Assembly (NCBI GenBank): GCA_012295275.1
Contig: CM022670.1
Span: 20,416,198-20,480,197, forward strand
Direction: 5' to 3'
DNA: 64,000 nucleotides
DNA from: Chrysomallon squamiferum
Taxonomy: Eukaryota; Mollusca; Gastropoda; Neomphalida; Peltospiridae
Part shown: in pieces, positions 15,492 through 31,447 of the stretch
How the letters are laid out: every line of letters begins with the position of its first letter
Position numbering within the stretch: the first letter of the stretch is position 1
The notes under the pieces: generated by a model
What the model was told of the DNA's origin: nothing
The model's database searches: none
The model's input: only the letters and a program-made list of their open reading frames with translations
Made by a program: the position numbers and the translations under genes

Positions 15492-18400
15492 AGTGTGTGT
15501 GTGTGTGTGTGTGTGAGGCAGACATTTGGTTTAGACAAACTCAGTCTGAGTATGAAAATGGAATGGAGTTTCTTAAAAGCTACACAATTAAAAAAATTAT
15601 AAGCATTTACTTTTTATTGTCTTTTGCTTCACTTCTTTTTCTCATAAATTTTTTACAGCTGTATGAGGCTTCAAAATACAAGCAAGAGAAAAAAGGTCAC
15701 ATGCCCCCAAAAATCACTAAATAATACATAAGTATTTCTCTGCCTATGACTTTTATACTTGGTTTATTAAATACCTGCTTTGACCTTAACCAAAACTTAA
15801 ACAAATCCTTTCAAAATAGCAAAGTTAGGTAGTGCAACAGTGCCAATGATTGTAAATCTGAGAGAAAAAAAGATGATTTATCCATTATCAGAACAGTCAA
15901 TATGGCATAATCTCAAGGATTACTCTCTCATGTATAGAGAACCAAGGATTCTGAAAAGCAAACACACACATAATCTCATATACAGATTAAGTATTTTATT
16001 TCATATTTACAATAGTGGTTAAAGAAAATCTGTTTGTTTCTGCTTAAAGGTTTAATACATACTATGTATAAATCTTATGATGTAAATGGTCCCATTATGA
16101 TGTCATAATATTTTCTTTTTGTATAATTGTATGCAAGTACATACTTTCTGAGTTTATTTGAGTATAATAATTTTATGTGTGTGTGTGTGTGTTCTGTTTC
16201 AGCAAAGGTTACAACCTCAAAAGATGTTATGTTATTAAATGTTTTAGCTCAGTGTACAGACAGGGATAACTGTGTAATCAGATTTGAAATATGAGATTGA
16301 TCAGCCTATTCAATGTCTCAAGAAAAGAAAAATCATTAAAGAAAGTGAAAAAAATATGTGAATACTGAAAAATTCCTTTAAATTGCAGAGATTACAAATT
16401 AAATAACATTTAAATTAGGTTAAAAAAAAAAATGATTAAACTTTCAATACAAAACTACACCCAAGAAGAAATAATGAAAGGATGATGAAAAAACTAATAA
16501 AATATTTTATTAGTAAAAAAAATATATACTAACACCACCTTTTAATATTTCTTACTAAAAACTGTTTTTTTTCTCACAAAGATTTAAGTATTTTTTAGTA
16601 AAACTTTTCATTTGATATTGTCCAATCTAATTATAAAGAAGAGACAGTTCTAGTTTCATAAACAGTGCTCCTCAGCATCTCCAGTGGATGATTTCCTGTT
16701 CCAAACAGAGCTCTCTGTCAATGGAAATGAGTATGTGAAAGAACCCTTTCTAACTGAAAAACAATAGTGGGTTTTCTTTGTCATTCATGACAATATTTTA
16801 TCTGACTTCAAGAAGTTTTACACATTTAATTTAATCTCTGATGGAAAATGATCTGATTATAGTTCTGTAGAGATTTGAAAGAAACAAGAAATAAAAATGT
16901 TCTTGTTTAAGTTAGTTTTGTTACTTTCCTTTTACAAGTAAAATCTAGGTTCACACATCCTGGCCTTTATGTGATAGAATGTTAAGAATAAAATAAAATT
17001 AGTTTAATTTATAAATTTACACATCTCTTAGAGACAGACTGCTGTGAATTGATCCCACTCTCCCAGAATGATTAGTTTTGTTGACAACCAGGGTGTCAAA
17101 ATGTCAAAATTAAAATGTTGGTTAAACTGGTTTACTTATGAATGGAATGCATGTACACTGGTATTTGTTCTCAAGACTCTCATTCTCTCAGCTGTGTTTT
17201 AGAACAATAAAGCCAAATACAGTATATGTTACATTTGGAGAAGAAAGAAATTATTTGATATATCAGTCTGATTAATCAGTATCAAGATTGTTACTGTACC
17301 AAACCTTCTTATTTGCATTTGTAATTAATACTGCACTGACAGCTGTTTACTTTATCAATAATGATTTTTAAGTCAGATGTATAAAAGCTTTTTTTTAATC
17401 ATATATTAGACAGTTGTATTACATTTAAAATATTTTTTCTTCTTCTGTTAGGTCATATTAGCTGATGTCACAAGTATATATAATTGTGTTTGTATTTAAT
17501 TATATATCTCTCTTCAATGTTCTTTGTGACAATTTTAGGATTCATATTTTTTTCCGTGTGAACAAATGAAATAAAAGAAACTGACATAATACAAATAAAA
17601 ATGCAGTCTGATAAAATTTAACATTAAGAAAATACAAAATAATCTAGCAATAGAGTATATTAAATCAATACAATTCAAATCAAAGGCAAAAACAAAACAA
17701 GGCAAAATATAAGTCAATGTAAAGTATGGCCAGACTAGGCAAGGAAGAAAGAAAAAAGTATGCATATTTATATCAATAAATAAGCAGATACATGATAAAT
17801 TATTCACTTTATTTTATAATTCTGATGTATCTATATAGCAACACTGCAAGTTTCCCCTTTTACCGGATGCATTGATCAGTAAAACAATGCTTGTGACTAT
17901 AAATGCATTATCCAATTTCCTCATTACAGTACAACAATAAAAGGACTGCCACAAGAGATAATGGATACTTGTAACAAGCTTTCATGAAAACAATCAGTGC
18001 TAGTTTCTTTAAAACAGTAAACAAAAGGTCTTGCATCATGGCTGTTGATCACCAATGAATTCTGCCATAGATTACAAAAGCTTCATAACACGAAAATAAT
18101 TTCTCACTTACAGATTGAAACAATGTTTCTTTCTCAGAAAGCAGACACCATGTATGCATGGATGTATATATGACTGTGTGGATGTGTGTGTGTGTGTGGG
18201 TGCTTTAAAGTATGCATGTATGCACATATATATATGTGTTTATGTATATGTCTGTGTTTTTGTGTGAGTATTTGTGTGTTGAATGTATATGAATTTTTAT
18301 TTTAATCTTTAGTATTCTAAAGTAAAATAATTATTTTAATTCCAAAATGTTGTACCAGTCATGATGTATATCTATTTATGATTTTTTTTTTTTTTATTAA

Positions 18401-21400
18401 TCAGTTTCTTTATGTTTATTAACATCAGAGACATTTATCAGATTTTATTTTCATAAATCTTTATTATGCTAACTTTTGGAAATAACCCATTTTTAACTAT
18501 GCTTTATAGGTTTCAATATATATTCTACAGTGAATGCAGAAAACCATGTCTAAATGGATAATGTACAAAATAATGGAATGACAGGTGAGAGGATGCAAAA
18601 CAACAGTCAGACATCTAGACAGACATCACTACAACAAGTTAATACTGAAATATTACATAAGCTGAATGTACCACAGCTAGGTACAGATATAACTGGTATT
18701 TTAATGGCAGTAACATTACTGTTATCTCTGTATCACACTACTATAGTAGAATAGATAGAAATAAATAATTGATTTCATTCCATTTACTGTCAATTATTTA
18801 GTAATTTTGTTATGTTATGCTAACTTGGATGTTTACTGTGAAAACTAGAAAAAAAGTCACTTATCACTGACCACTACAGCTTTTTCTTGAAAAGTTTTCA
18901 CAATCGGTAATGATGTGAAAAGGACCTTTCAGAATATTGACAAAGTAAAAGCTTAGCACCAGTGCATAATAATAAAATTCTCTTTTATGGATATCATACA
19001 TAATTTGATAAATTAATATATTAATTTATGCCATACTTCTTGTTGAATTAACATTCACTTGCCTGTTTAAGAACATAGGCACTGAAGAAAAACATTTTTT
19101 CACCCTTAAATTCTTGTCTAGACATTAAGATAATTTTGGAACTCATCTTGTTGGCCATCTTAAAAAGGTAGGAAGTCAAGAAGCAGTACATGCTGGATTT
19201 TGTTATAACATGGCAGTGCGTCAAGTGGAATATAAAGAATTTTGTTTAGACATGCAACAAAATTTTCAAAAACTATAGCAACTTAAACAAAAATCAAAGT
19301 TTCCTTTGTTTATAAACACAAAAACAAGAGTCCTTATTAAATCAAAATCTTTCTTCTGTTACTATTCACAATTCACAATAAGCTGGCTAAAAATACTTTC
19401 TATCAAGTTTAATTTAGGCTGTAAATGTTGAGATATGGCTCTCTCTTTCTGAAGGATATAAACTAATTACATCTCCTGTACTAATCATCTTGCACATCTG
19501 TCTAATGAAGAAACTGTGTGTCTGTCAGTCTGTTTAATAAAGAAATCTTCAAAATCAGATCAGATGTGCTACTTTTAAATAACTTTATGACAGAATAAAA
19601 AACATCTAATTTCATTTTAGATCTAAATGAAGACATTTCCTAGATTTCCGTCCCAGTAAATCTTGATGAACTTCAATTTATTGTTTTATTTTGTACCACC
19701 CAAGAACAACAGAATGAAAATGAAAATAGATATTGTTATTGATTTTGTATCCAGCCAGAATTATGAATGTGAAACCCCTTCTGTTTGCCTAGAAGATGTT
19801 GCTGGTTTTATATCCTATGTCGACAATTGCTGCCTTTTGTTCTTGTGGAAATATTAATAAAGTATGTAAGTGAAATGTCACAAAGTACATGAACTGTGAG
19901 CCATAAAATCAGATATTGTAGCTTTTTTTGTAAAAGTCAGGTGAGTGGAAAAATACATTTTATTTGCTGCTCTTTAAAAAGAAGACTGCAGAGAGATAAG
20001 AAACTGAAGAACCAGTCATGTGAATTAAACAAGTGAAATACAAAATTATACAGAAATAAATTATAGACTATAACATTGATAGTTGGAAGAACCATGTCTT
20101 TTAACAAATTAATTATCTTATATTATTTTCATTATTTTAATATATTTCAGCTGTACATTTTATGTTGTGAATTGTGTGAAGAAGAAAGAAAATCTGAATT
20201 TTGTTTTAAAAATAAATGTCCTCAGATGCTGTCTGTTTTGTCTGAAGATCATGTTACAAATTAATGTGCTTCTGTTACTTGTAAATATCTGTTATTTTGA
20301 TGTTTAACACACCTGAAATACATTCAGTGATACAGTAGAATACTTAATATACCTGGACATAACAGAAATAATGTTTAAGGCAAAATACAAAGTAAAACAA
20401 AATAAAAGATAAAAATAAAAATAAATAAAAACAATGAGTTAAATAATAATAAATAAATAAATAAGTAGTTTAAAAAAAAAAAAAAATAATAATAGTAATA
20501 GTAATACTACTAATAATAAATCAATCACCAAATAGATAAATAAATTAAAAAATAACGACTTTGGGGATTATGGATAATAGATTTTTTGCCATTAAAATTC
20601 ACCACCATGACATGCAGTTACTGAAAGATATTTTTAAAAATCTGAATCTGAAAAGGCAATCAAATAAATTGCTCAGCAAACCCATACACATAAAATCATA
20701 ACATAGCCTATAATTAAAAAAGCAGATTAAATTTTTGATTAAAATAATCCTGAGTTGTTACAAAGTTTTTTTAATACCTTTATTCTACTAGAATCAATAA
20801 TTCTGTATTTAACAAGTGCCATTATATGAAAATTATATTATATATTATGAAGAAATTACATTAATACATAAATATTTGATAACATTAAACTTAATAATGC
20901 AGTTATGTCAGATACACATAATATATTCTTATGTAATAATATAATTATGTGTTTTGCGATGTCATATAATAATTATAATAAAAGGATAATAAGTTTTATG
21001 TTACACTGCTACTTTGTATGTTTCATATGGGTAATGAGGAGCCATCTTTTTTGGTCAACATTATCCAAAAAAGGTAAAAAAGATTAGAAACCAATTGCAG
21101 AATATGATTAACTGTATAAGAAACAAAACTGACCAGACAGATAAAAAAAAATCTGTTTACAGAAATAAAATATATTTTTATAATGTTTCATATTATTCTA
21201 TGTTACTGATACATATAATATTGGATTTTTATATCTAATATTCTAACTTCTTGATAAATATATTTAATATTTATTTATAAAATAGATTTGTTATGACATC
21301 AAATAATGGAATTACCTTTGTGTATAATGTGTGTAGATATAGTATTTGTATAAAAATATGTTTGTATGTGTATATGTGAATATGTGTGTATATGTATATA

Positions 21401-22158
21401 AGTATCTATGTATGTCTGTCTGTACATATGTGTATATGTATGCATATATATATCTGTGTATGTGTGTATGTACCTGTATGTATGTGTATGTATGTGTATA
21501 AATGTATATTTTTTGTGTATCTATTTCTGTATGTATGTTTGTGTTTATCTATGTCTGTATGTATGTCTGTATATGTACATATGTATTCATGTACATGTGT
21601 ATGTGTCTTTGTGTATGTGTGTATGTGCACATGTTTGTGTGTGTATGTCTATATATGATATTCAAAACAAAATAAAATAAAACAAATATGTCTGTCAGAA
21701 TACTTTCAGCCAGTATAAATAAGAGTACAAAACAATTCGGTTCAATGCATATGCTTTTTAAAATCCTATTCTTTCCAGATGCTACTGACCATTTAATTGT
21801 TTTAACCTTTTCTTTAATTCCAAGTCAGGAAATGTAACTGACGGGTGGAAAATAGGATTAGATAGCCAGTAAAATCCAATAAGTAAAGAAGTTTAATCTA
21901 TTTTTCAACTGCTGTAAAGGCAGACATTCTTAATAATATTTCTGGGTGTGGAAAAAAAAAAGTTAGTAAATTAAATATAAACAGAGTGTGACCAGAGTAC
22001 ATCGTTTTATTATTACCAGACAAGAACCAAACTGACTTTATAATCTGAGATTAAATGCTCAAATAACTATAATGTAATATTATGCCCTTTTTACTTCTTT
22101 TTTTATAAACTAAGTATGCCATTGTGATATGCAGAAAGGCATTAGTTAAATGTGTGTA

Positions 22159-22201
<43 letters not shown>

Positions 22202-25200
22202 CATTATATATGTGTGTATTATCTATGTATGTTATTTTCATACTAATCTCTGTCATAGATAGTTTAATTAACTGGCTAATTATTAATCTGATATCTAAAG
22301 ATGAAAAGACTTTCACAAATGTTGAACATACATTCATATTGTTACCAATCAGAATGCAAACTGGTAGCTCACACAGACAAGTGACATCACTGAAAAAATG
22401 CAATGAGACTGTTTCCAAATTACTGGCTAATGAAGAACGGATGTTAATCATTGTAGTGTATATAGTATAGAAACTACATCTGTTTGTTTTGTACACTGAT
22501 ATTCATATTTAATATATCTATACACAGCTCTTTTTATTAATATAAAAATAAGCATACCCTATAATACAGGAATAAATGGAATAATACAGACTTACTTCAT
22601 AATGTTTTCTGCTATGCACTATTAGTCATATGCTAGGAAAAATCTAATCCAGTAATAATAAAACAATTGAAAATTATATATTTATATCTATTTTTGATAA
22701 CCGGATAACTGTTCAAGTGAAACCAGTATGGACATAAAGGTATTATAATATTTATAAATTTAAATACATTTTCATGGATGATTTCCCTTTGATTTCACAT
22801 GATTTGTATATAAAATAATATTTTACTTAAGTAAATAAGATTAATCATGTGCAAAAAAAAATCAAAGGAATTATAACAAGACTTGTAAATAGATGATGGG
22901 TTTGTTGTGGCTCACTGATTAGTGTGAAAGGCAAAGACATGATGGGTTGCAGAATAACTCTTCTTAGCACACCAACAGACCATTTCCCAATCCAGCCAGT
23001 GCTTGACAATTTGTTTTATCAAATGCTGTGGTATGTGTTTTCCTGTACAAGTGACGATGTATATAAAAGATCCCTTGATACTAACTGGAAAAGGGTAACC
23101 ATTGTGCAGTGTCAGTGGGTTTCCTCTTGGTTTATCTGTATTATCTTTAACAATATGTATGTTGCCATAAACACAGATTATGAGTAGCAAACATAACATT
23201 AATAAACATAACATTTCTCCCTTGCTTTGCTGACACTAAGTTATGTTTAATTTTATGGTATATTGAAACTATTTCAATGTATTGAAAGCTGAAATATCAT
23301 GCCTGTTTAAAGTGTAATTACAATAAAAAGTTCATGCACAGTTTGGTGTATTTAGTTATAAGGTTACATTCCCAGAAACTGTTGAAAAGAGTACTGTTAC
23401 AATTCAAGTAGAATCAAAATTAAATTTAACCCCATAACTGACGTAATTCTGTGAAAATTTGGTGGACATTCTATGAAAATTCAGTTTTGTTGTAATATAA
23501 GTTTAATTACTTTAAGATGTTCATGAAAATTATTCAGAAATTTTTTTTAAAATATATTTTGTTATAACATGGCTTTGACAAAGCCCAGATAATGTAATTA
23601 CAATAAAATTAATATATAATTTTCTGGAACATTTTGCTCTCCCTAATAAATTCTTCTTAAAATAATAATAATTTAAAAAAAGAGATAAATCCTACATAAG
23701 TTTTCTACAAATTTTGCTGTGAAATAACATTAAAATCTAACATAAATTTGCAGAAAAATTTGTAGAAAATCTATGTTGGAAACCTAGTATTTAAATTAGA
23801 AGAGAATCAAAAAGTGCTGCCAGCAAATTTAATATCTATAATGTCCTACTAAAATTCTAGTACACATTATATTAAAAACAGTTTTACTGTAGAAGAATTC
23901 TGAACATACAATCTGTTGGTAACATAAACAGCAACATTGGTTTGTGAGAAGTGTACAGATGGTCTTCATTACTAAAATAACAAGTATATTGACTGGTGAC
24001 AAATAATGATACACTTTTACCTGTTTAGATTTGAATGCAGACAATTATAAGCAAATTCAAGCAACAATAATTATATTGCATGGCATCTTCTACTTATTTT
24101 GACTGGAAAGGATATAGATTGATATTATGTGGTAATTAGTACATAAAAAGGAAAGGAATGTATTGTGTGATAATTAGTACGTTAAAGGGAAATGATATAG
24201 ACAGATATTGTATAGTAATTAGTACATTAAAGGTAAAGTATATAAACAAATATTGTGGTAATCAGCACATTAAGGGAAAAGGATGTAGACAGATATTGTG
24301 TGATAATCAATACATTAAAAGGAAAGGATATAAACAACAATATGTAGTAATCAGTACATTAAAGTGAAGGGATATAGACAGATATTGTGTTCTAATTATT
24401 GCGTTATGGCAAAAGAAGATTTATATTGTAATCATATATCAAAAGGAAAGGATATAAATAGATATTGTATGGTACAATAAAAGGAAAGGATATAGACATT
24501 TATTGTGGTGATTAATACATTAAAAGGAAAGAATATTGTGAGGAAATTAGTACAAACAAGGTGAAAGATACAGACAGATATTTTGTGGTAATAAGCACAT
24601 TAGCTGAAAAGGATATAGACTGATATTGTCTGGTATTAGTACATTAAAATGAAAGGATATAAACTGATATGTGGTAATTAGTGTATTAAAGGGAAAGAAT
24701 ATAGACTGATATTGTGTAGTATTTTGTACAATAAAGAGAAAGAATTTAGGAATAAATAAAATATCAAAAATAGGTAGGTAATTATATGAATATATGGAGT
24801 AATAAAAAATGAATAAAAAATAGAATATTTAAAAAAAAAAAAAAAGAGAAAAATAATAAAGAATAAAGATAAAATTGAAAAATACCCCCCCCCAAAAAAA
24901 TAAAAAATAAAATACACAAGGTAACAGAATTAATTGATTTATGCTTTAAGTTTTTAAAAATTTATATACACTTTTTTTTACCATTAAGTATAAAAGATCT
25001 GCATCATTTATTTATTGTAGATATTAATTCTTGTTCGTAGCAAACGTTTTTTTTGTTTTTTTTTGACTGGAGTGTTTGGATTATTATTTTAAAGAAATGT
25101 TATTGTTTGTCATTCTTGCAAAAGTATTAAAACAGATGTTTTTTTGTTTTCTTAAATAACTTTTATTTATTTATTTATTAAGTGATCAATTTTTTATTGT

Positions 25201-28200
25201 TTTACTGCTGAAACTATTTCTTTCTTTTTAACATTCTAAATATACTGGACTGTTTATAAACTCACATATATAAAACCTTTGTATTACTTAAATTTAGGAG
25301 AGTCATCTTTGAGTGTAGGGAGTTATTTCATATTCTAGAACGGGTTCACTCCACAGCTGATTTAGTAAATGCCTTGGTATGTACAAACCTGCAAATGATC
25401 TGGCCACAAGTCAGATTTTACATTCAAATACCTATGTAAGTATATATGTGTATATCTTGAATGATTCAATTTAGTACCTTACTGTTTGATTTACTGAAAC
25501 AATATTTCACTCTAGCATAAAGGAAGTTCTACATAAACACACTTTACAGTATAATTTAATTCTGTACATAATTTGTTTGTTTTTATGACAAGATTACACA
25601 TTTGCTGAATATAACTGATTAAATACAAGTGTTGAGATGTGATTAAACAAATATTCCTTCATTTCATCATAATCAATTCACAACATGTTGATTGTCATCT
25701 GATTTGATTTGGTATGATCAAAGCTTTCCGTATTATAATAACAGAGAAAAATCACTGATTATATCAATATTGGTTTAGTGACACTTATTTTGTATTAAAA
25801 TGTTATTCTAATATATCATGAGTGAGGAAACACACTGACACAGAACCATGGGCTGGTGTTAACAATTAATAACAAGAATTTTTTTTTAATTTGCACCTTT
25901 TATAGAAAAGAAAGGAGATATTACAGCACGATGACTTTGCTGGAATGGGAAATATTTGAATAAAGAGTTGAATTATTCGAAGCCACTTCTGTTACATTTA
26001 AATCATAAACTGCAAAATATTTCATATGCCACAACAGCTGACAGATCAGTTAGAGAAAATAAAAGAATAACATCTTTTAGAATGACTTTGATCTCACCAA
26101 CAACCAAATCTGAGAAATACTTCAGTTTACAGAAATATAACATTGTAATTTTTATCTTTTATTTCATACTAGTCACAACTAGATGTAAGAAATGGTGATA
26201 AATTTACTAATGAGCCATTCCTTACTACAAGTCAAATGACAAAGCATCTTCATTGCAGATGAAATAACCAAGAGACCCTTAACTTGTTGCTAGAATATTT
26301 TCTTTCAGTTGATTTATTATTAAGCAGGCAGTATCCATCCAATTATGCCACTTGTACAATTCTTAATTTTATGTATTATTTTAAATATTCAGTAGGTCAG
26401 CATCTATTAATATAATTATGATGGACAAAGAAACAAGGGAAAAACATTGGCTATAAATCACACTCATCAGAACAAAATTCAAATATGTCAAAGAGGATTA
26501 CATGGGAAATGATAACATAAAATAAAATAGATATTAAGAAATAATATCAGTTTTCTTATTTAATTTAACAAATAAGCAAAACAAATTATTTAAAAAAAAC
26601 CCCAAAATGAAACAAAAAATAAAAAAGCAAGCAAACACACACAAATCCCTGAAGCAGGTTTTCAAAAAAAGAATGCTGTAGCCATTAGGAAACATATCAA
26701 TCATAATAACAAAAGTGTAGCTATTTCATCTGGTTAAGTTAGTTTGCATATTAAAATCTGATTAAATGCAATTAAATTAATTTAATTATGTGAAAAGTGA
26801 TCTATGTAATCTAGAGAGAAACATATGTATTTAAAAATATTTCAAGCAGATTTGACATGGGTTTGAACTCTTTCACATCAAACACAAAAACATATGCTTG
26901 TGACAAGTTTGCTTCAAATGTAAATGGATAAGGCTAAGAAGCTTATTTAATTGTTTTGCAATGAACGAAGAAGAAAACAAATGTTCTATTTAACAATGCT
27001 CTCATCATTTTTGTAATTAGCAGTAACATGGCACTGTACATATCTTTACTATCTGCAGAGAAACAGACAAAACCCACTGTTTCATTCTTTTTATTTGTAA
27101 CAATTTATCTGCACCATCCCAAAATCAGATAAATCAGCCTTGGGACACTGACTGGAACAGGAAATGGTCTAATGTCATGCACACTGTGCTGTTGTTTATT
27201 CTGAATTGTTCATATAGTGCTGTTCATTTTCATATGGAGATAAAGATCCATGTATTTAATAACAGTATTTTCAGCCACTGTGGTATTCCATGCAGGATGT
27301 GATAAAAATGCCAGTTATGAGCACATGCTAATAATTACAAAGAGTGGACAATAGTGATTAAGTAAAATCATGCTATTTTGCCAGTTGCTGTTAAACCAGT
27401 TGGGAAAAGCAATTATCACAGTGGTTGACTGTCACTGCTTAGCTATTGTTCAAAATGTCTCTGCCATGTTGCACTTCCATTATGTATGAAATAACTTGAT
27501 TATTCTTACTTATTGTGTAACACCAATTGAGCATCTGTAGAATTATTGTCAGCTTGTTGATTATACAACCAAGATAAGTAGGAACAGAGAATCATGGAAT
27601 CTGTCTGGTATTGATGTAGTTGATAAAAATAAGCAGTGCCATATTTAAGTGTAACTAAACAGGATACAGCATAGGGCCTCACAAACCACAAAGGCCTTAA
27701 ATATGGGAATAATATGAAATTCAGTTTAAATATTTTTGCAAATAAAGCAATTCTTTTCTTCTCTTTTTTGACAAGGATGCTCCAAAATTTATATAACTTA
27801 GTGTACTGCCAAGTTCACAAAATGTGGTACTAGGATCTGATCTATAAAAATGTATAGGGATGGCAATGGTTATTCTCTAGAAGATGAAACAATGGGCAAT
27901 ATATCTTTGTATTCCTTTTGAGAGAGTAATGTATCCAAAGATCAGTGTGCTCTGTTCTGTGTTATTTTAAATTATTTATTTGTCCTACCCTTGTAGTAAA
28001 TTTTACTTTAGTCTTTGGGTCATATGTTCAACCACATGAAAGAAACCTGGATGACTAGAGTATTATGTTAACTAGGAAAAAAGGTAATGTAATTAAAAGG
28101 CTTTCAGGTGAATTTAAGAATCTATTGTTCTTGTATTTTACTTCAGCAGTTATAGTATAGTTTCTTTGTAAAGCTATGATAAAAGAGATGAACTTAAAAC

Positions 28201-31200
28201 AGAATATATATGGGTTTTAACTGCCAAATAAAAACATAAAAATCCCTTTTAGGTGAACAAATTGTATTAACATATAACTGAAGCCTTAAGACTTTCTTGT
28301 TATCTTTATTTTTCAGTTCCTTGATTAACAGTTTTATTCTGGTTCCTAATTTAGCAATGTCATCACTCTGGAACCAAGTGACACTGATACACATGTCTTA
28401 AAACAAAGCTATTTAATTCCTTAATTTGAGGATGGAAAGATTTGGATTGTCAGAGCGTATCTGCCTTTTTTTCCAACTGTTTTTTTTTTCTGCTCAGCTC
28501 ACACTGTGGATTGCAGAAATAAAGATTTTTAAGCAATTAGTTTGATTACAAAATTGTATAATACAGGAAACTGAGCATATACAGATTTGCAATGCCAGAC
28601 AACATTGTTTTCTGGTTAACTATTTGTTCTGCTGACTGATTTTTAAATTTACCCATTTCAGTCTTTGATATTCAATACCATTTCACAATTAACTATTATA
28701 TTTTTTATCAGCTTATTACAGTGTACTTAAAAAACTCCTCATCATGTGTCCCTAGATACATTTATCAAGGACCATGCTGTGTTTTCTTGATAGCATTTAA
28801 AGAGATACCTTGCTGCTATTCATAAAAAAGATTAGACTTTGTGGCACCAGTGGGTTTTTTCTTTCATTATCTGTATCATTCTTAACGATATAACCTTAAA
28901 TCAGAAATGGTAAATTAAACATTTCCTTCTTCCTTTAAAATCCAGTTCAGTATTTAGAAATTCTCTATACTGTATTCTAATATTCTATTGTCACTACTCT
29001 GGAATCTAGATTTATTACATCAAGTTACAAATGTTCATGAAATTCTATAATGTCTAATTGAGGAAGGAATGGTTTGGATTGCCAGAGAAAATTGCTTTCT
29101 GGTTCAGTAACTGGAAATGATCATAAATATATCCTGTCTCTCTTTGACCTTTAAATTTTTGCAGCCCAGTCACTTCTGCTGGACTGTCTCAATAACAATC
29201 AAATTGAAATGAGAATAAAAAAGTGAGAAGTGGACCATACATTGTGACAGTGCTGGCAGGGCCACTATAACTGAAGGGAATAATTGATAAAGCCTCATTC
29301 TTATCATTAATTATTGTCAGTATTAAAGCTTGCAAAAGGCCGTCAAAAATCAATTATTAACAATACACAATCATTTACAGTGTTCCTTGATCCAGAAAAC
29401 ACAAAAACAGAAATCTTCCTCAGCAAGATCTCGCAATCAAAGTGAAATGTGTCAATCAATAGAGCAAAGTTAGTTTCTAGAGGCTACAAGACTGTGTGGG
29501 ATAGAACAGAGGACACTTGTATAATTCTAATGCATCAGCAACTGAATGTTGCCTTATATATATATATATATTTTTTTTAAACTTTCACTTTTTAAAATTG
29601 TAGAAAAAACTGAAGAAAAAGCTGAATCTTATGAATAATTATTTATTAAAAAAAACAAAAACAAATAACAAAAAAAGAAAAACATCCAGCATCTTTGTGT
29701 GTTTGTATCACAGAATATTTGTGACCAGCTGTAAATTACTATATAAAAGATTGATGATAATGTTCACTGTGCTATAATCATTAGAAGTACATGTAGACAT
29801 TTTGTTTTAATTATTTAGATTTTTGATTTTTCACTTCAAATTACTTTTTGAAACACCTTAGTAGTTTTCTAAAACTGAGATGAGTAAATAAATATGAATA
29901 TATTTAAATTTGTGAACAAAATTTTTACAAAAACTTGACACAGATATCAGACCCATCCACCTAACATGAAAAATACAATGAAATTTTCAAATTTTTCTAA
30001 ACTAACAAAATAAATACAAATAAAAAATAAAAAAATAAATTTAAAATCTTTAAGAAGAAAGTGAAATTTTATCCTCCACTGGTGGGTCAATATTCTACAG
30101 AATTCTCACAATCTAGATTTACTACTTTTAAATGCATTGTAAAAAAGAAATAAAAGTAATGGAAAGAAAGAAAAAAGAAATTTGATTTAACACGTAGGAG
30201 TTGTGCAACAAATAAAAAATGAATTAACAGAAAACAGAAAACAAAGACAAGAAACTGCATAAGAAAAAGAAAATTCCCTTGATACTGTAAAAGTGTTTCA
30301 ATAAGTAAAGAAACACAGTCCTATTGTAAGAAAAGTATCAGTAAGATGATTTATGAAATTTTGTGATCTTTATCTATTGTTGATACTCAGTATATTTTTC
30401 ATCATGCAACAAAATTAAAATATCAATTTGTTCTGAAAAGTTAAGACATAAAACTTATTTAAATCCAGTTACTGAAGCATATAAGATGATGCAATGCATT
30501 TGTTTTCAGAACAACATAAGTTTAATTAAATAATTCAATGTTAAAATTATTATGAATATTTTATCAAATAAAAAGACAAAAGAGAAAAAGAAAAAAATAA
30601 TTTTTATTTTATATATGCAATCTTTAAATTGTCTATAAGATGAGTTTTTAATTAAAATAATTAACAAACAAAAAAATATATATAGTTTAGTAAATCAGTT
30701 AAATATTTATAACATTAAAATAATGAATATTTATTTAATAGATCTCAGCACATTTTAAAATTAATGTTCATTAAATAACAAATACACAATTTTTGCTTAA
30801 TAATAATAATATTAGAGAGAAAATCCTCTTAGCACCAATGTTTTCTTTTATAAAAGAAATTTTATTTTCTTCCGTTCATTTAGGGCAAAACACATAACAA
30901 GGAGCAGCAATGACAGATATCACAAGAAAATCACTACAGTGAATTGATCCTTGGATCTGTCAAACCTGAGGTAAACACAATTACTGAGACACCAACTGTT
31001 GTTGTTTTCAAACCTAAATATTTATTTGTGTAGTATAATTATTTTGCTGTTATTTCTCCTTGCACTAATTACAACTGAATTATTCAGTATTAATAATTAT
31101 GTTCTTGAAGAAGATAATTATACTAAACAGTGGTATTAAGAATTAATATTTTCCTGGGTCCAAACAAAAATCATGTCGAAAGAAGTAAATACTATAACTG

Positions 31201-31305
31201 TTTCTGAATGGGCATTTTAAGAAATTACATAAAAATATTTAAAGAAAAAACTAGTTTATTGTTGTTAAAAGATTAAAAGAATATCTAACTTAAGACAAAA
31301 TAATG

Positions 31306-31367
<62 letters not shown>

Positions 31368-31389
31368 TAAATAAACAGAGAGAAAAAAA

Positions 31390-31447
<58 letters not shown>

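Noticed and set aside
22924-23214. Overlapping 87- and 100-codon frames on both strands
   Set aside because: Both lie entirely within the SINE copy at 22905-23225.
24158-24367. Repetitive 69-codon frame
   Set aside because: Product of the 45-bp minisatellite, no motif and no conservation between units beyond the DNA repeat.
24101-24740. CRISPR-like array
   Set aside because: Units are contiguous and diverged, without identical repeats separated by unique spacers, and the DNA is animal.
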